NCBI GenBank assembly: GCA_016211095.1
Contig: JACQSW010000003.1
Location: forward strand, 1 to 5,605
DNA: 5,605 bases
Direction: 5' to 3'
Source: Candidatus Woesearchaeota archaeon
Lineage (GTDB): Archaea > Nanobdellota > Nanobdellia > SCGC-AAA011-G17 > GW2011-AR17
The stretch's first letter is position 1. Every line of letters begins with the position of its first letter. The translations under genes were made by a program, and so were the position numbers. Under the pieces are notes generated by a model. That model did not search any database, was not told where the DNA came from, and worked only from the letters and a program-made list of their open reading frames with translations. Shown piece after piece: positions 1-5,605 of the stretch.

Positions 1-1
1 G

Positions 2-967
2 AAAAGGTATGTAAAGTTTAAGGATGCGGGAATAGAAAAGGTTCTAAAAAAAGAATTAAAGAAGAATAAAGGCTTTTTCGAGTTCGTGGCAATAAGTGAA
101 CAGTTTCCATGGTCAGAGGATGCTTATGTTGGTTGCACAGAATGCCCAGTTAGCTCTCACATATGTGCTAATCCCTCACTAGAAACAGAAGGTTGGGCTT
201 GCCCATTCTACAACGGCTACAAACAAAATTGTGTCCATCCAAAAACCTGCTTGCACAACACCAACTCGGATCATTTCTTGAATTTTTACAGCAGCATTGA
301 CGGCGGAAGCATAGCCAGATATGGTAATGTTGCTGGCCAAATCAATGAAAAAATGAAGGGCACAGATGCCCAATGGGCTTACGCAGAGTTTGAAGACGAC
401 GGAAAAAAAGTAGTCCTCGTTGAGCTCGTTACAGACAAGGAAGTAACAGAAATAATAAGGAAAAGAGAAGATGAAAAGAAAAAAGAAAGCAAGCTCAAAC
501 ACTTAAAAAGCGGCCTCGAAATCGTTGTTCTTGTCGGGATAGCTGCATGCGGAAAATCTACCTACACAAAAAACAACTACCCAAACCACTACAGAATAAA
601 CCTTGACTCAATACACCAAATGCTTGACTCTGAAAAGGGTTTTGACAACAAAAACAGGGACCTCGCAAGAAAAATAGAGAACGAAATAATAACTGACAGA
701 TTAAAACAAAAAATACCAATCATAATAGACAACACAAACTTAGACCAACAAATAAGGGCAAAGTATGTTGAGCTTTCAAAAGAGCATGACGTGTGCATCA
801 AAGCAGTTTACTTTGAGCCCGACGTAAAAAGGTCAATTAAACAAAATAAGGAAAGGAAAGAAAAAGGCGGACGATTCGTACCGGAACCAGCAATCTACAG
901 CCAAGCCAAAAAAATCACCAAACCCACAACGGACGAAGGCTTTGATGAAATTATAGAAGCAAAATAA
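2..967 (+). CDS. Cys-rich module fused to polynucleotide-kinase-like P-loop domain (5' partial)
   Basis: The frame is open from base 2 through the TAA at 965-967, giving 321 codons with no in-frame ATG, GTG or TTG before the GTG at 86. No good Shine-Dalgarno site precedes that GTG, and the 28 upstream codons read as plausible Lys-rich protein, so I treat the gene as running in from outside the window. Residues are numbered from the GTG. Residues 17-55 hold six cysteines (C17, C20, C27, C39, C49, C55), which suggest a zinc or Fe-S site; I do not recognise the family. Residues about 60-145 are a middle segment ending in a Lys/Glu-rich helix. Residues 147-293 are a P-loop kinase of the AAA_33 / polynucleotide-kinase-like group: Walker A GIAACGKST (151-159), an Asp in NLDS (D174), DNTN (215-218), and a lid-like ERKEKGGRFVPEP (256-268). 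Known relatives phosphorylate 5' ends of nucleic acids or small substrates; the substrate here is unknown. It converges on the RPA-like gene. Confidence 0.8.
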   Translation, partial: KRYVKFKDAGIEKVLKKELKKNKGFFEFVAISEQFPWSEDAYVGCTECPVSSHICANPSLETEGWACPFYNGYKQNCVHPKTCLHNTNSDHFLNFYSSIDGGSIARYGNVAGQINEKMKGTDAQWAYAEFEDDGKKVVLVELVTDKEVTEIIRKREDEKKKESKLKHLKSGLEIVVLVGIAACGKSTYTKNNYPNHYRINLDSIHQMLDSEKGFDNKNRDLARKIENEIITDRLKQKIPIIIDNTNLDQQIRAKYVELSKEHDVCIKAVYFEPDVKRSIKQNKERKEKGGRFVPEPAIYSQAKKITKPTTDEGFDEIIEAK

Positions 968-1007
968 GCGAATACTTGGCAACTTCCCTAAAATCTCTAA
1001 ATCAAGA

Positions 1008-1661
1008 TTAAACGATAAGTTTTATCAAGCCCCTTTTCGGTTGGTAGGCTTCTCCTTCTTCCAGTAATTCTTTTATTACTTGGTTGGCTTCTTCATCATT
1101 TAATCCAGAATTTTTTATGAGTTCAGAAATGATTATTCCTTCTTCCCCAGTTTTTTCTAGCAGGTTAACAATTTTTTCTCTTGCAACAATTGACGGCTCT
1201 ATCGGGTCTTCATCAATTGTTTCTTCTGCAGCTTTTGGGGATTTGGCAAGTTCTGGTTGGCCGTAACTCTTTGACAGTTCAAGCTTTCTAACTGTTGCCC
1301 ATTTAGGGTCAACTTGTTTTGCCATTTCTGGCCTGATGAACACCTCATCATTTTTTTCAGCCATCCTGCCAACAGCCAATACGACGTTGCCTACAGAAAA
1401 ATTTTTTATCAAAGCAGCATCTTCACCCCAAGCCTTCATCCTTATCTGCCCGGAGCTGTCGTCAACGGTTAAGAAGGCGTAATTTCCGTCAAGGCTTGCA
1501 TAGCTTTGAACAACAACCCCAAGTATGTTAATCCTTAATGTTTCTTTGCCTAAAATTATGAAAGCGTTTGTGAAGTCCTTGGAAAAACTTTTTTTAGCGC
1601 CTAACAAATCCTTGATCCAGAATTTGTAAGCTGTCTGCCTTTTCTGAAAATTCAAAATCAT
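1008..1661 (-). CDS. RPA32-like single-stranded DNA-binding protein (OB fold plus winged helix)
   Basis: This 217-residue protein has the architecture of the RPA32/RPA2 subunit. A short N-terminal segment contains KRQTAYKFWIKDLL (7-20). An OB fold at about 42-118 has the strand pattern ending in FLTVDDSSGQIRMKAWG (63-79). An acidic, Pro-containing linker spans about 120-157, and a winged helix spans about 158-217. Its expected role is binding single-stranded DNA during replication and repair, perhaps as a partner of another RPA subunit; no zinc-binding cysteines are present. The ATG at 1661 is preferred because the conserved-looking KRQTAYK segment follows at once. A run of seven G lies one base upstream, and the mcm stop codon is 12 bp away, so co-transcription and coupled translation are likely. 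The C-terminal ending YQPKRGLIKLIV resembles the MCM C-terminus. The OB-fold call is firm; assignment to a specific RPA subunit family is inference. Confidence 0.8.
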   Translation of the reverse strand: MILNFQKRQTAYKFWIKDLLGAKKSFSKDFTNAFIILGKETLRINILGVVVQSYASLDGNYAFLTVDDSSGQIRMKAWGEDAALIKNFSVGNVVLAVGRMAEKNDEVFIRPEMAKQVDPKWATVRKLELSKSYGQPELAKSPKAAEETIDEDPIEPSIVAREKIVNLLEKTGEEGIIISELIKNSGLNDEEANQVIKELLEEGEAYQPKRGLIKLIV

Positions 1662-1662
1662 A

Positions 1663-1669
1663 CCCCCCC
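1663..1669 (-). promoter_or_regulatory. G7 tract, presumed ribosome binding site of the RPA-like gene
   Basis: On the minus strand, seven consecutive G lie one base before the ATG at 1661, inside the 12-bp gap after the mcm TAA. It is the only purine-rich Shine-Dalgarno candidate there. If the middle of the run pairs with the 16S tail, the spacing to the start is short (about 4 bases). Translation may instead rely mainly on ribosomes arriving from mcm. Confidence 0.45.
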
Positions 1670-1673
1670 AAAA

Positions 1674-4600
1674 TTAAAGTTTTTGTATGAAACCCCTCTT
1701 AGGCTCAAAGATATCTCCGCCTCTTTTGAGCTGGTTTATCGCTTCATGGACCTTTTCTTCGCTAATGCCTACCTTAGATGCTTCACTTACTATCTCCTCT
1801 ACAGGGATTGTTTTTCTTCCTTTTGAGTCAAAATCGTTGATTATGCCCCTTATTCTTATTATTTTGCCCCTCTCAGAGGTTGATATGCCTGTGCTTATTC
1901 TGTCGATGTCAATTTTTCCAGTAGCGGGGTCTATGCCTACTTGTTCCAAAGCGGATCTTAGCATCTCAATTGCCCTTCTCGCATCTTCCTTTGTTACTTT
2001 GTCAGAGAGTGTTACCCTTGCTGAAGCCTCTGCTAACCTTACCAAGCCTTCGAGTTGCCTTGCTGTTATCGGAACCGGTTTCAGCGCTGCTTCATCCCCA
2101 ACTGTTCCTGAATTTCTTAGTTCCACATAAAAGTTTTTTATTTCTTCCATCGCTTCTTCAGTCAGGACTGGGAATACTTTTTGTTTAACATAACAAATAA
2201 ATTTTCTTAATAGCTGCGGATCAACTGGGGATTTAACATGGTCGACAGATCTTTGAATATTTAAAACGTGTGTAGCAATCTTCTCATCCTCAATTTTATT
2301 CGGCTTGTCTTTAACAATAAATATCATGTCAAACCTGTTAATCAGCGCAGGAGGCAAATTTATTTGCTGGGCAATTGGGGCGTAAGGGTCAAATCTTCCA
2401 AGTTTAGGGTTCGCAGCAGCCAACACAGACGTTTCCGCCTTTAGGGTTGCCTGAACGTTCGCTTTCGCAATGCTGACTTGTTGATTCTCCATCGCTTCAT
2501 GCAAGGCAGAGGTATCCTCAACGCTCATCTTATCCATCTCGTCCAAAAGCATTATTCCCTTGTTAGCTAATACTATAGCTCCTGCTTCAAGTGCCCAACC
2601 CCTCATAAATTCGTCTTTCACCAGAGAAGCTGTGATACCGGCTCCCGATGTTGAGCGCCCAGCTACATATCTTGCTTTCGGCGCAGCTTTTGATGTGAAC
2701 ATAAGCATAGAAGATTTCGCAGAGTTATGGCATACAATCCCATTTGCTATAAACGAATGACTTATTGGAACTTCGAAATCAAAAACGTCCATTACCCCGC
2801 AAGGTATAACATCTTTAACTTTTTCGTATCTCTGCGGATGTTTCCTCTTATTGGCGTCGCATTTAATTTTGATTTCCCTTAAAACATTTCCTAAGGCATT
2901 TTTCTTTTTTTCTGAATTAAAGCCGATATGTTCAGCAAATAGCTTCATATCGCGTGATCTTCTGATACATAAATTATCTTCAATTATTCTGGATTGTATC
3001 CCAAAATAAAGAAGTAATAGTTGCACATCTTTTAATAAGCCGCTACTGCGAGACTTCAATTGGACGGACGTTCTCCCCCTTCCAGTTGCAAAAGCGCATC
3101 CGTCAGCCTCAAAAAGCCAGCTAACAAATTTTGCTATAACCCTATTTGGGCTTTTGAATATCTGCCCAGGGACCCTTTTGTTTGCTAAAAATGAAAGAGA
3201 AGATGCAACCTGCCTGCTATTAATTTCCATAATATGCATTTGCTGAGTTGAAATAATTTGCCTTAATAACCCATTACCATTGTCGATAGTTTTGACTTCC
3301 ATTCCGCCGTCTCTTGTTGTAATTACAGGCTCTACAGCGAAAGTATTTTTCCAAAATTCAGAAAGTTTTGGGATTAAATCTGTTTCTTCATTATTAACAT
3401 AGCAGGCTATTCTATAACCATTTGTATGGACATGGCCGTCGCCGATTATATACCCATACAAAGAAGCTAATTCTGGTGTAAGCTTATCTGGAATTGAAAC
3501 TTTTTTTAAACAACCAGCTTTTTTTTCTACTGCAATAAAATTTGTTGGTGCAAGATATTTCACTAAGTTCGGGATTTTTGGCATTACTCTTATATTTGTT
3601 CCTGGCAAAATCTCATCTGCCCTCTCCCATCCATATTTTGTCAAGAAGGGCTGATTATAAGTGCAAGTTATTTCTTTCCCAGTTTCTGTTACTAATTTAA
3701 GAACAGGTTGTTTTAAGTATTTATGGAATACTGTTGCAAAATCGTAAGGTTTATCGTTTTGATTTTTTCTAATCTTAGTTACAACTTCTTTAATAGGCTG
3801 CAAATGTGTTTTTCCTAGAGATTGTATCTCATTCATTCCCTTGTGAAGGAGTGCTACTCGCGAATCCCCCACAATGCATCCAGGATCGCCAACTAGGAGC
3901 ACATGAATGTCTCCCCTGATTGTTGTTCCGTCGGGCTTCTTCTTCCTAACCCCCCCAAGGAGTTGGAGTAGTATTGTTTGCTTTATTCGTTCATGGCCAA
4001 ATATTGATGGGGCGATTGAATTTGTTAATTTTTGAAAAGCGTCTTTGCCCCCTGCTAATTGTTTTATCGCTTTCTCGTCTTCCTCATCTATTTCTATTTC
4101 AGAAAAATCTTCCTCAACTAGCTCTATGAAGTTTGCTATCATGGCTAAATCAAACCTCACGGATGTTCCTCCACTCTTAAGCGGAATCGGGATCTCTTTT
4201 ATGATGCCAACAACCCGAACTTTACTGCCAGGTATTGTTTTTTTCTCCATCCTCGGCTCAACTAGGTCTTCCCTCAAAAATACTGAGAGCCTTTTTGGCT
4301 GTGCACCTCCATCTTCAGATGATTCCTCAATAACAAGTCTTTGAGCATCCACCAATTCTTTTGATAACAACCTAAACTTCCCTTTCCTTCCACAAGTGCA
4401 CCGACTTGGCTCCCTAAATGTTTCATCAAGCTGAGGGATCCTTATCGCGTTTCCGCAGCTTGGGCATTCAAATTTGGCTGAAACCACCTGCGGCCTTACA
4501 TTAGATGACTGCCTTATTATCCCCTCAAAAAAGATGAATTTGTCGAGGTGTGTGCTTCTTATGTTCCTTATTTCCACTTTTTGGGATGCTGCGAGATTTG

Positions 4601-4841
4601 TGAAGCGAGCCCTTAAGTTTCCCACACCGAACTGCTCGGTTGCCACTTCGCACGCCCTTATGGTCTCTGTAGGCTCCTCAAGCAGCTGTTCCGCTAAGTC
4701 GGGATCAAATTTTGATAATTCGGCAAAGTCTATTACTAAAAATTTTTTGTCTTGCGACTGTAGCTTGTACAGTTCTTTTTTGTAGTGACTTTCAAGAAAT
4801 TCTTGGAATTTTTCTATTTGGTCGGAAGCATCAACCGCCAT
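1674..4841 (-). CDS. mcm: MCM replicative DNA helicase precursor, interrupted by an intein
   Basis: MCM is the ATP-driven hexameric ring helicase that unwinds DNA at the archaeal replication fork. The precursor has 1055 residues; removal of a 385-residue intein leaves 670, normal for the family. In order: an N-terminal helical region that includes FLESHYKKEL; an OB fold with a zinc site of C126, C129, C148 and C150; an N-terminal hairpin region after KEIPIPLKSGG; and the AAA+ core. Walker A is split as G318-D-P-G321 and S707-A-K709-S710. Then come Walker B LLDEMD (D767, E768), a pre-sensor-1 hairpin with K793, sensor 1 N811, and the arginine finger R836 in NRFD. A winged helix ends the protein (about 985-1055). 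No catalytic residue appears lost. The ATG at 4841 follows a GAGG at 9-base spacing and a TATA box at suitable distance. tbp lies 60 bp upstream and the RPA-like gene 12 bp downstream. Confidence 0.96.
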   Translation of the reverse strand: MAVDASDQIEKFQEFLESHYKKELYKLQSQDKKFLVIDFAELSKFDPDLAEQLLEEPTETIRACEVATEQFGVGNLRARFTNLAASQKVEIRNIRSTHLDKFIFFEGIIRQSSNVRPQVVSAKFECPSCGNAIRIPQLDETFREPSRCTCGRKGKFRLLSKELVDAQRLVIEESSEDGGAQPKRLSVFLREDLVEPRMEKKTIPGSKVRVVGIIKEIPIPLKSGGTSVRFDLAMIANFIELVEEDFSEIEIDEEDEKAIKQLAGGKDAFQKLTNSIAPSIFGHERIKQTILLQLLGGVRKKKPDGTTIRGDIHVLLVGDPGCIVGDSRVALLHKGMNEIQSLGKTHLQPIKEVVTKIRKNQNDKPYDFATVFHKYLKQPVLKLVTETGKEITCTYNQPFLTKYGWERADEILPGTNIRVMPKIPNLVKYLAPTNFIAVEKKAGCLKKVSIPDKLTPELASLYGYIIGDGHVHTNGYRIACYVNNEETDLIPKLSEFWKNTFAVEPVITTRDGGMEVKTIDNGNGLLRQIISTQQMHIMEINSRQVASSLSFLANKRVPGQIFKSPNRVIAKFVSWLFEADGCAFATGRGRTSVQLKSRSSGLLKDVQLLLLYFGIQSRIIEDNLCIRRSRDMKLFAEHIGFNSEKKKNALGNVLREIKIKCDANKRKHPQRYEKVKDVIPCGVMDVFDFEVPISHSFIANGIVCHNSAKSSMLMFTSKAAPKARYVAGRSTSGAGITASLVKDEFMRGWALEAGAIVLANKGIMLLDEMDKMSVEDTSALHEAMENQQVSIAKANVQATLKAETSVLAAANPKLGRFDPYAPIAQQINLPPALINRFDMIFIVKDKPNKIEDEKIATHVLNIQRSVDHVKSPVDPQLLRKFICYVKQKVFPVLTEEAMEEIKNFYVELRNSGTVGDEAALKPVPITARQLEGLVRLAEASARVTLSDKVTKEDARRAIEMLRSALEQVGIDPATGKIDIDRISTGISTSERGKIIRIRGIINDFDSKGRKTIPVEEIVSEASKVGISEEKVHEAINQLKRGGDIFEPKRGFIQKL
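2724..3878 (-). mobile_element. MCM P-loop intein with LAGLIDADG homing endonuclease
   Basis: This in-frame insertion of 385 codons (precursor C322 to N706) starts with CIVGDSRV (block A, nucleophile Cys) and ends with FIANGIVCHN, carrying the penultimate His and terminal Asn; the +1 residue is Ser707. Block F-like VFDFEVPISHSF precedes the end. The splicing domain is interrupted by a two-motif LAGLIDADG endonuclease: LYGYIIGDG (461-469, catalytic Asp D468) and FVSWLFEADG (572-581, Asp D580). Both acidic residues are present, so the endonuclease may still cut intein-free alleles. Block B reads TYNQPFLT, with Gln397 where the usual catalytic His should be. The insertion lies between GDPG and SAKS of Walker A, so helicase activity needs splicing. 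As I recall, archaeal MCM (CDC21) inteins are known at or near this loop, so the position is probably an established insertion site. Confidence 0.94.
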
Positions 4842-4850
4842 ATTTTCTGC

Positions 4851-4859
4851 CCTCTCACC
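4851..4859 (-). promoter_or_regulatory. Ribosome binding site of mcm
   Basis: On the minus strand GGTGAGAGG precedes the ATG at 4841. Its GAGG core ends nine bases before the start codon, and the GGTGA part resembles the archaeal anti-Shine-Dalgarno complement. This supports the chosen mcm start and argues that mcm mRNA has a short leader rather than being leaderless. Confidence 0.65.
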
Positions 4860-4873
4860 CTTTTCAAGAAGGG

Positions 4874-4942
4874 AAAAAAATTTTTTAGTTTATAAATGTT
4901 CTTAACAAAAAAAGTTGTTATTTCCAAAAAAGTTGAAAAAAA
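4874..4942 (-). terminator. Oligo-T termination region of tbp
   Basis: Read on the minus strand, the end of tbp and the gap after it hold four T tracts: T7 at 4942-4936, T6 at 4931-4926, T7 at 4913-4907 and T7 at 4880-4874. The second and third belong to a repeated CAACTTTTTT unit. Archaeal RNA polymerase is known to terminate at U-rich tracts without needing a hairpin, and I see no convincing hairpin here. The first three tracts lie inside the tbp reading frame and the last lies downstream of the mcm TATA box. Termination here may be partial, so some read-through into mcm is possible. Confidence 0.45.
4889..4897 (-). promoter_or_regulatory. Archaeal TATA box for mcm
   Basis: The minus strand reads ATTTATAAA here, in the short gap between tbp and mcm. 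With the usual archaeal TATA-to-start distance of about 25 bases, transcription would begin near 4867. That leaves a leader of about 25 bases containing the ribosome binding site. The geometry fits well, but the region is A/T-rich throughout, so chance occurrence is possible. If real, mcm and the RPA-like gene have a promoter of their own, recognised by the product of the adjacent tbp gene. Confidence 0.55.
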
Positions 4943-5558
4943 TGGTGTATGTCTTTCTTAGGTTTTGCAAGTTTTCAACTAGTTTCGCTACTGCTTCCCT
5001 AAGCTTTGATTCGCTTCTCGTTCCCGTGCAAACTATTTTGCCGTTGCTGAACAGCAGGAATGTTGCTCTGGTGTCGGAAAGCTTGTAAACTAGCCCTGGA
5101 AATTGTTCGGGCTCGTACTCCGTGTTTTCCAATTCAATTGCGAGGGTGTTGAGGTTTAGGTCCATGCCTATGCTTCCGGAAGCAACCATGTTTTGCACCT
5201 TGCAGAGGGGCATAGTCTTTATTTTTATGCCTATCTTTTCCAGGTTTTTCATTATTTTTGATACTGCTTCCTTCACTTTTTTCATGCTTTTTGCGCCTGT
5301 ACATACCACTCTGCCAGAACTAAATATTAAGGCAGAGGTTTTAGGCTCCTTTATCCTCATGACCAATCCCGGAAACTGTTCAGGGTTGTACTCTGTGTTA
5401 GGTAGCGTTTCTGCCAGCTTAACAAGAGGTATTTTTTGTTCAAACCCTGTTGTCGCTACGATATTTTGTATTTTTATCTCAACTTTCTGATTTCCCCTTT
5501 TTGTCACTGATGGTTTTTTAGAATCACCTTTTTGTTTTTCTACACTTTTTTTTGCCAT
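4902..5558 (-). CDS. tbp: TATA-box-binding protein (TBP)
   Basis: TBP is the saddle-shaped general transcription factor that binds and bends TATA-box DNA and recruits TFB and RNA polymerase. The 218-residue product holds the two characteristic repeats, at about 26-112 and 117-200. Each contains NTEY-x-PEQFPGLV (54-66 and 145-157) and a F-S-x-G-x-[VI]-VCTG motif (79-88 and 170-179), the strands that contact the minor groove. The ATG at 5558 is supported by GGGGGAG seven bases upstream, and no other Met occurs before residue 67. Two extensions are unusual. The first 25 residues are Lys-rich, and residues 201-218 form a Phe/Asn-rich tail, unlike the short or acidic C-termini common in archaeal TBPs. 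The protein is therefore longer than the typical 180-190 residues. The tail is encoded by T tracts that may also act as a terminator. Confidence 0.96.
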   Translation of the reverse strand: MAKKSVEKQKGDSKKPSVTKRGNQKVEIKIQNIVATTGFEQKIPLVKLAETLPNTEYNPEQFPGLVMRIKEPKTSALIFSSGRVVCTGAKSMKKVKEAVSKIMKNLEKIGIKIKTMPLCKVQNMVASGSIGMDLNLNTLAIELENTEYEPEQFPGLVYKLSDTRATFLLFSNGKIVCTGTRSESKLREAVAKLVENLQNLRKTYTIFFNFFGNNNFFC

Positions 5559-5565
5559 TAAATTA

Positions 5566-5572
5566 CTCCCCC
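5566..5572 (-). promoter_or_regulatory. Ribosome binding site of tbp
   Basis: On the minus strand GGGGGAG lies seven bases before the ATG at 5558, a good Shine-Dalgarno position. It supports including the Lys-rich N-terminal extension in TBP. Confidence 0.65.
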
Positions 5573-5605
5573 TTCAAATTTTTTTTTTGATTTAAAAAAA
5601 AAAAC

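Noticed and set aside
179..502. Minus-strand open frame of about 107 codons opposite the kinase-like gene
   Set aside because: It is antisense to a clear P-loop protein gene and its translation is a Phe/Cys-rich sequence typical of a reverse-strand shadow.
968..1007. Possible terminator in the 40-bp convergent gap between the kinase-like and RPA-like genes
   Set aside because: No clear hairpin and no T run longer than four on either strand, so no feature can be supported.
1687..2188. Overlapping plus-strand open frames opposite the MCM C-terminal region
   Set aside because: They lie opposite conserved MCM AAA+ and winged-helix codons, overlap each other in different frames and give Leu/Ser/Pro-rich products without recognisable motifs.
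2724..3878. Group I intron or insertion sequence instead of an intein
   Set aside because: The frame stays open throughout, ends match intein splice blocks, and there are no inverted terminal repeats or transposase motifs.
4045..4785. Plus-strand open frames of about 100 codons opposite the MCM N-terminal region
   Set aside because: Shadows of the MCM OB-fold and zinc-site coding sequence; Ser-rich composition and no motif.
5122..5490. Plus-strand open frame of about 122 codons opposite tbp
   Set aside because: Antisense to both TBP repeats; hydrophobic composition mirrors the complementary codons.
5591..5596. TTTAAA as a TATA box for tbp
   Set aside because: It sits in long A and T homopolymers near the window edge, and the implied transcript start would fall at the ribosome binding site; the real promoter may lie outside the window.

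Overview
The window is archaeal. A two-repeat TATA-binding protein (TBP), an archaeal-type MCM replicative helicase and an RPA32-like OB-fold protein lie in a row on the minus strand. The other supporting signs are Shine-Dalgarno-like sites, a TATA box at archaeal spacing and oligo-T tracts at a gene end. The lineage cannot be fixed by eye. The compact, fairly AT-rich arrangement would suit a DPANN-type or other uncultivated archaeon, but that is a guess.

Layout, left to right. (1) A plus-strand reading frame is open from the left edge to 967. It encodes a six-cysteine module joined to a polynucleotide-kinase-like P-loop domain, and its 5' end lies outside the window. (2) A 40-bp convergent gap follows, in which I see no feature. 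(3) On the minus strand, read from the right, come tbp (5558-4902), a 60-bp gap holding a TATA box and a Shine-Dalgarno site, mcm (4841-1674), a 12-bp gap, and an RPA32-like gene (1661-1008).

The mcm frame is 1055 codons because a 385-residue intein with a two-motif LAGLIDADG homing endonuclease interrupts the Walker A loop (GDPG | intein | SAKS). Splicing would leave a 670-residue helicase of normal family length. The intein appears to lack the conserved block B histidine (Gln in its place), while its other splice-junction residues look intact. It is also clearly more AT-rich than the host gene in the blocks counted by hand.

How the genes relate: TBP is a general transcription initiation factor. 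MCM unwinds DNA at the replication fork, and the RPA32-like protein would bind the single strands produced. The 12-bp spacing suggests mcm and the RPA-like gene are co-transcribed, and the two proteins end in winged-helix domains of similar sequence. The kinase-like gene points the other way and has no visible link to the replication genes. The points most worth a second look are the P-loop intein with atypical block B, the matching winged-helix tails, the Cys6-kinase fusion, and the T-tract-rich 3' end of tbp running into the mcm promoter.
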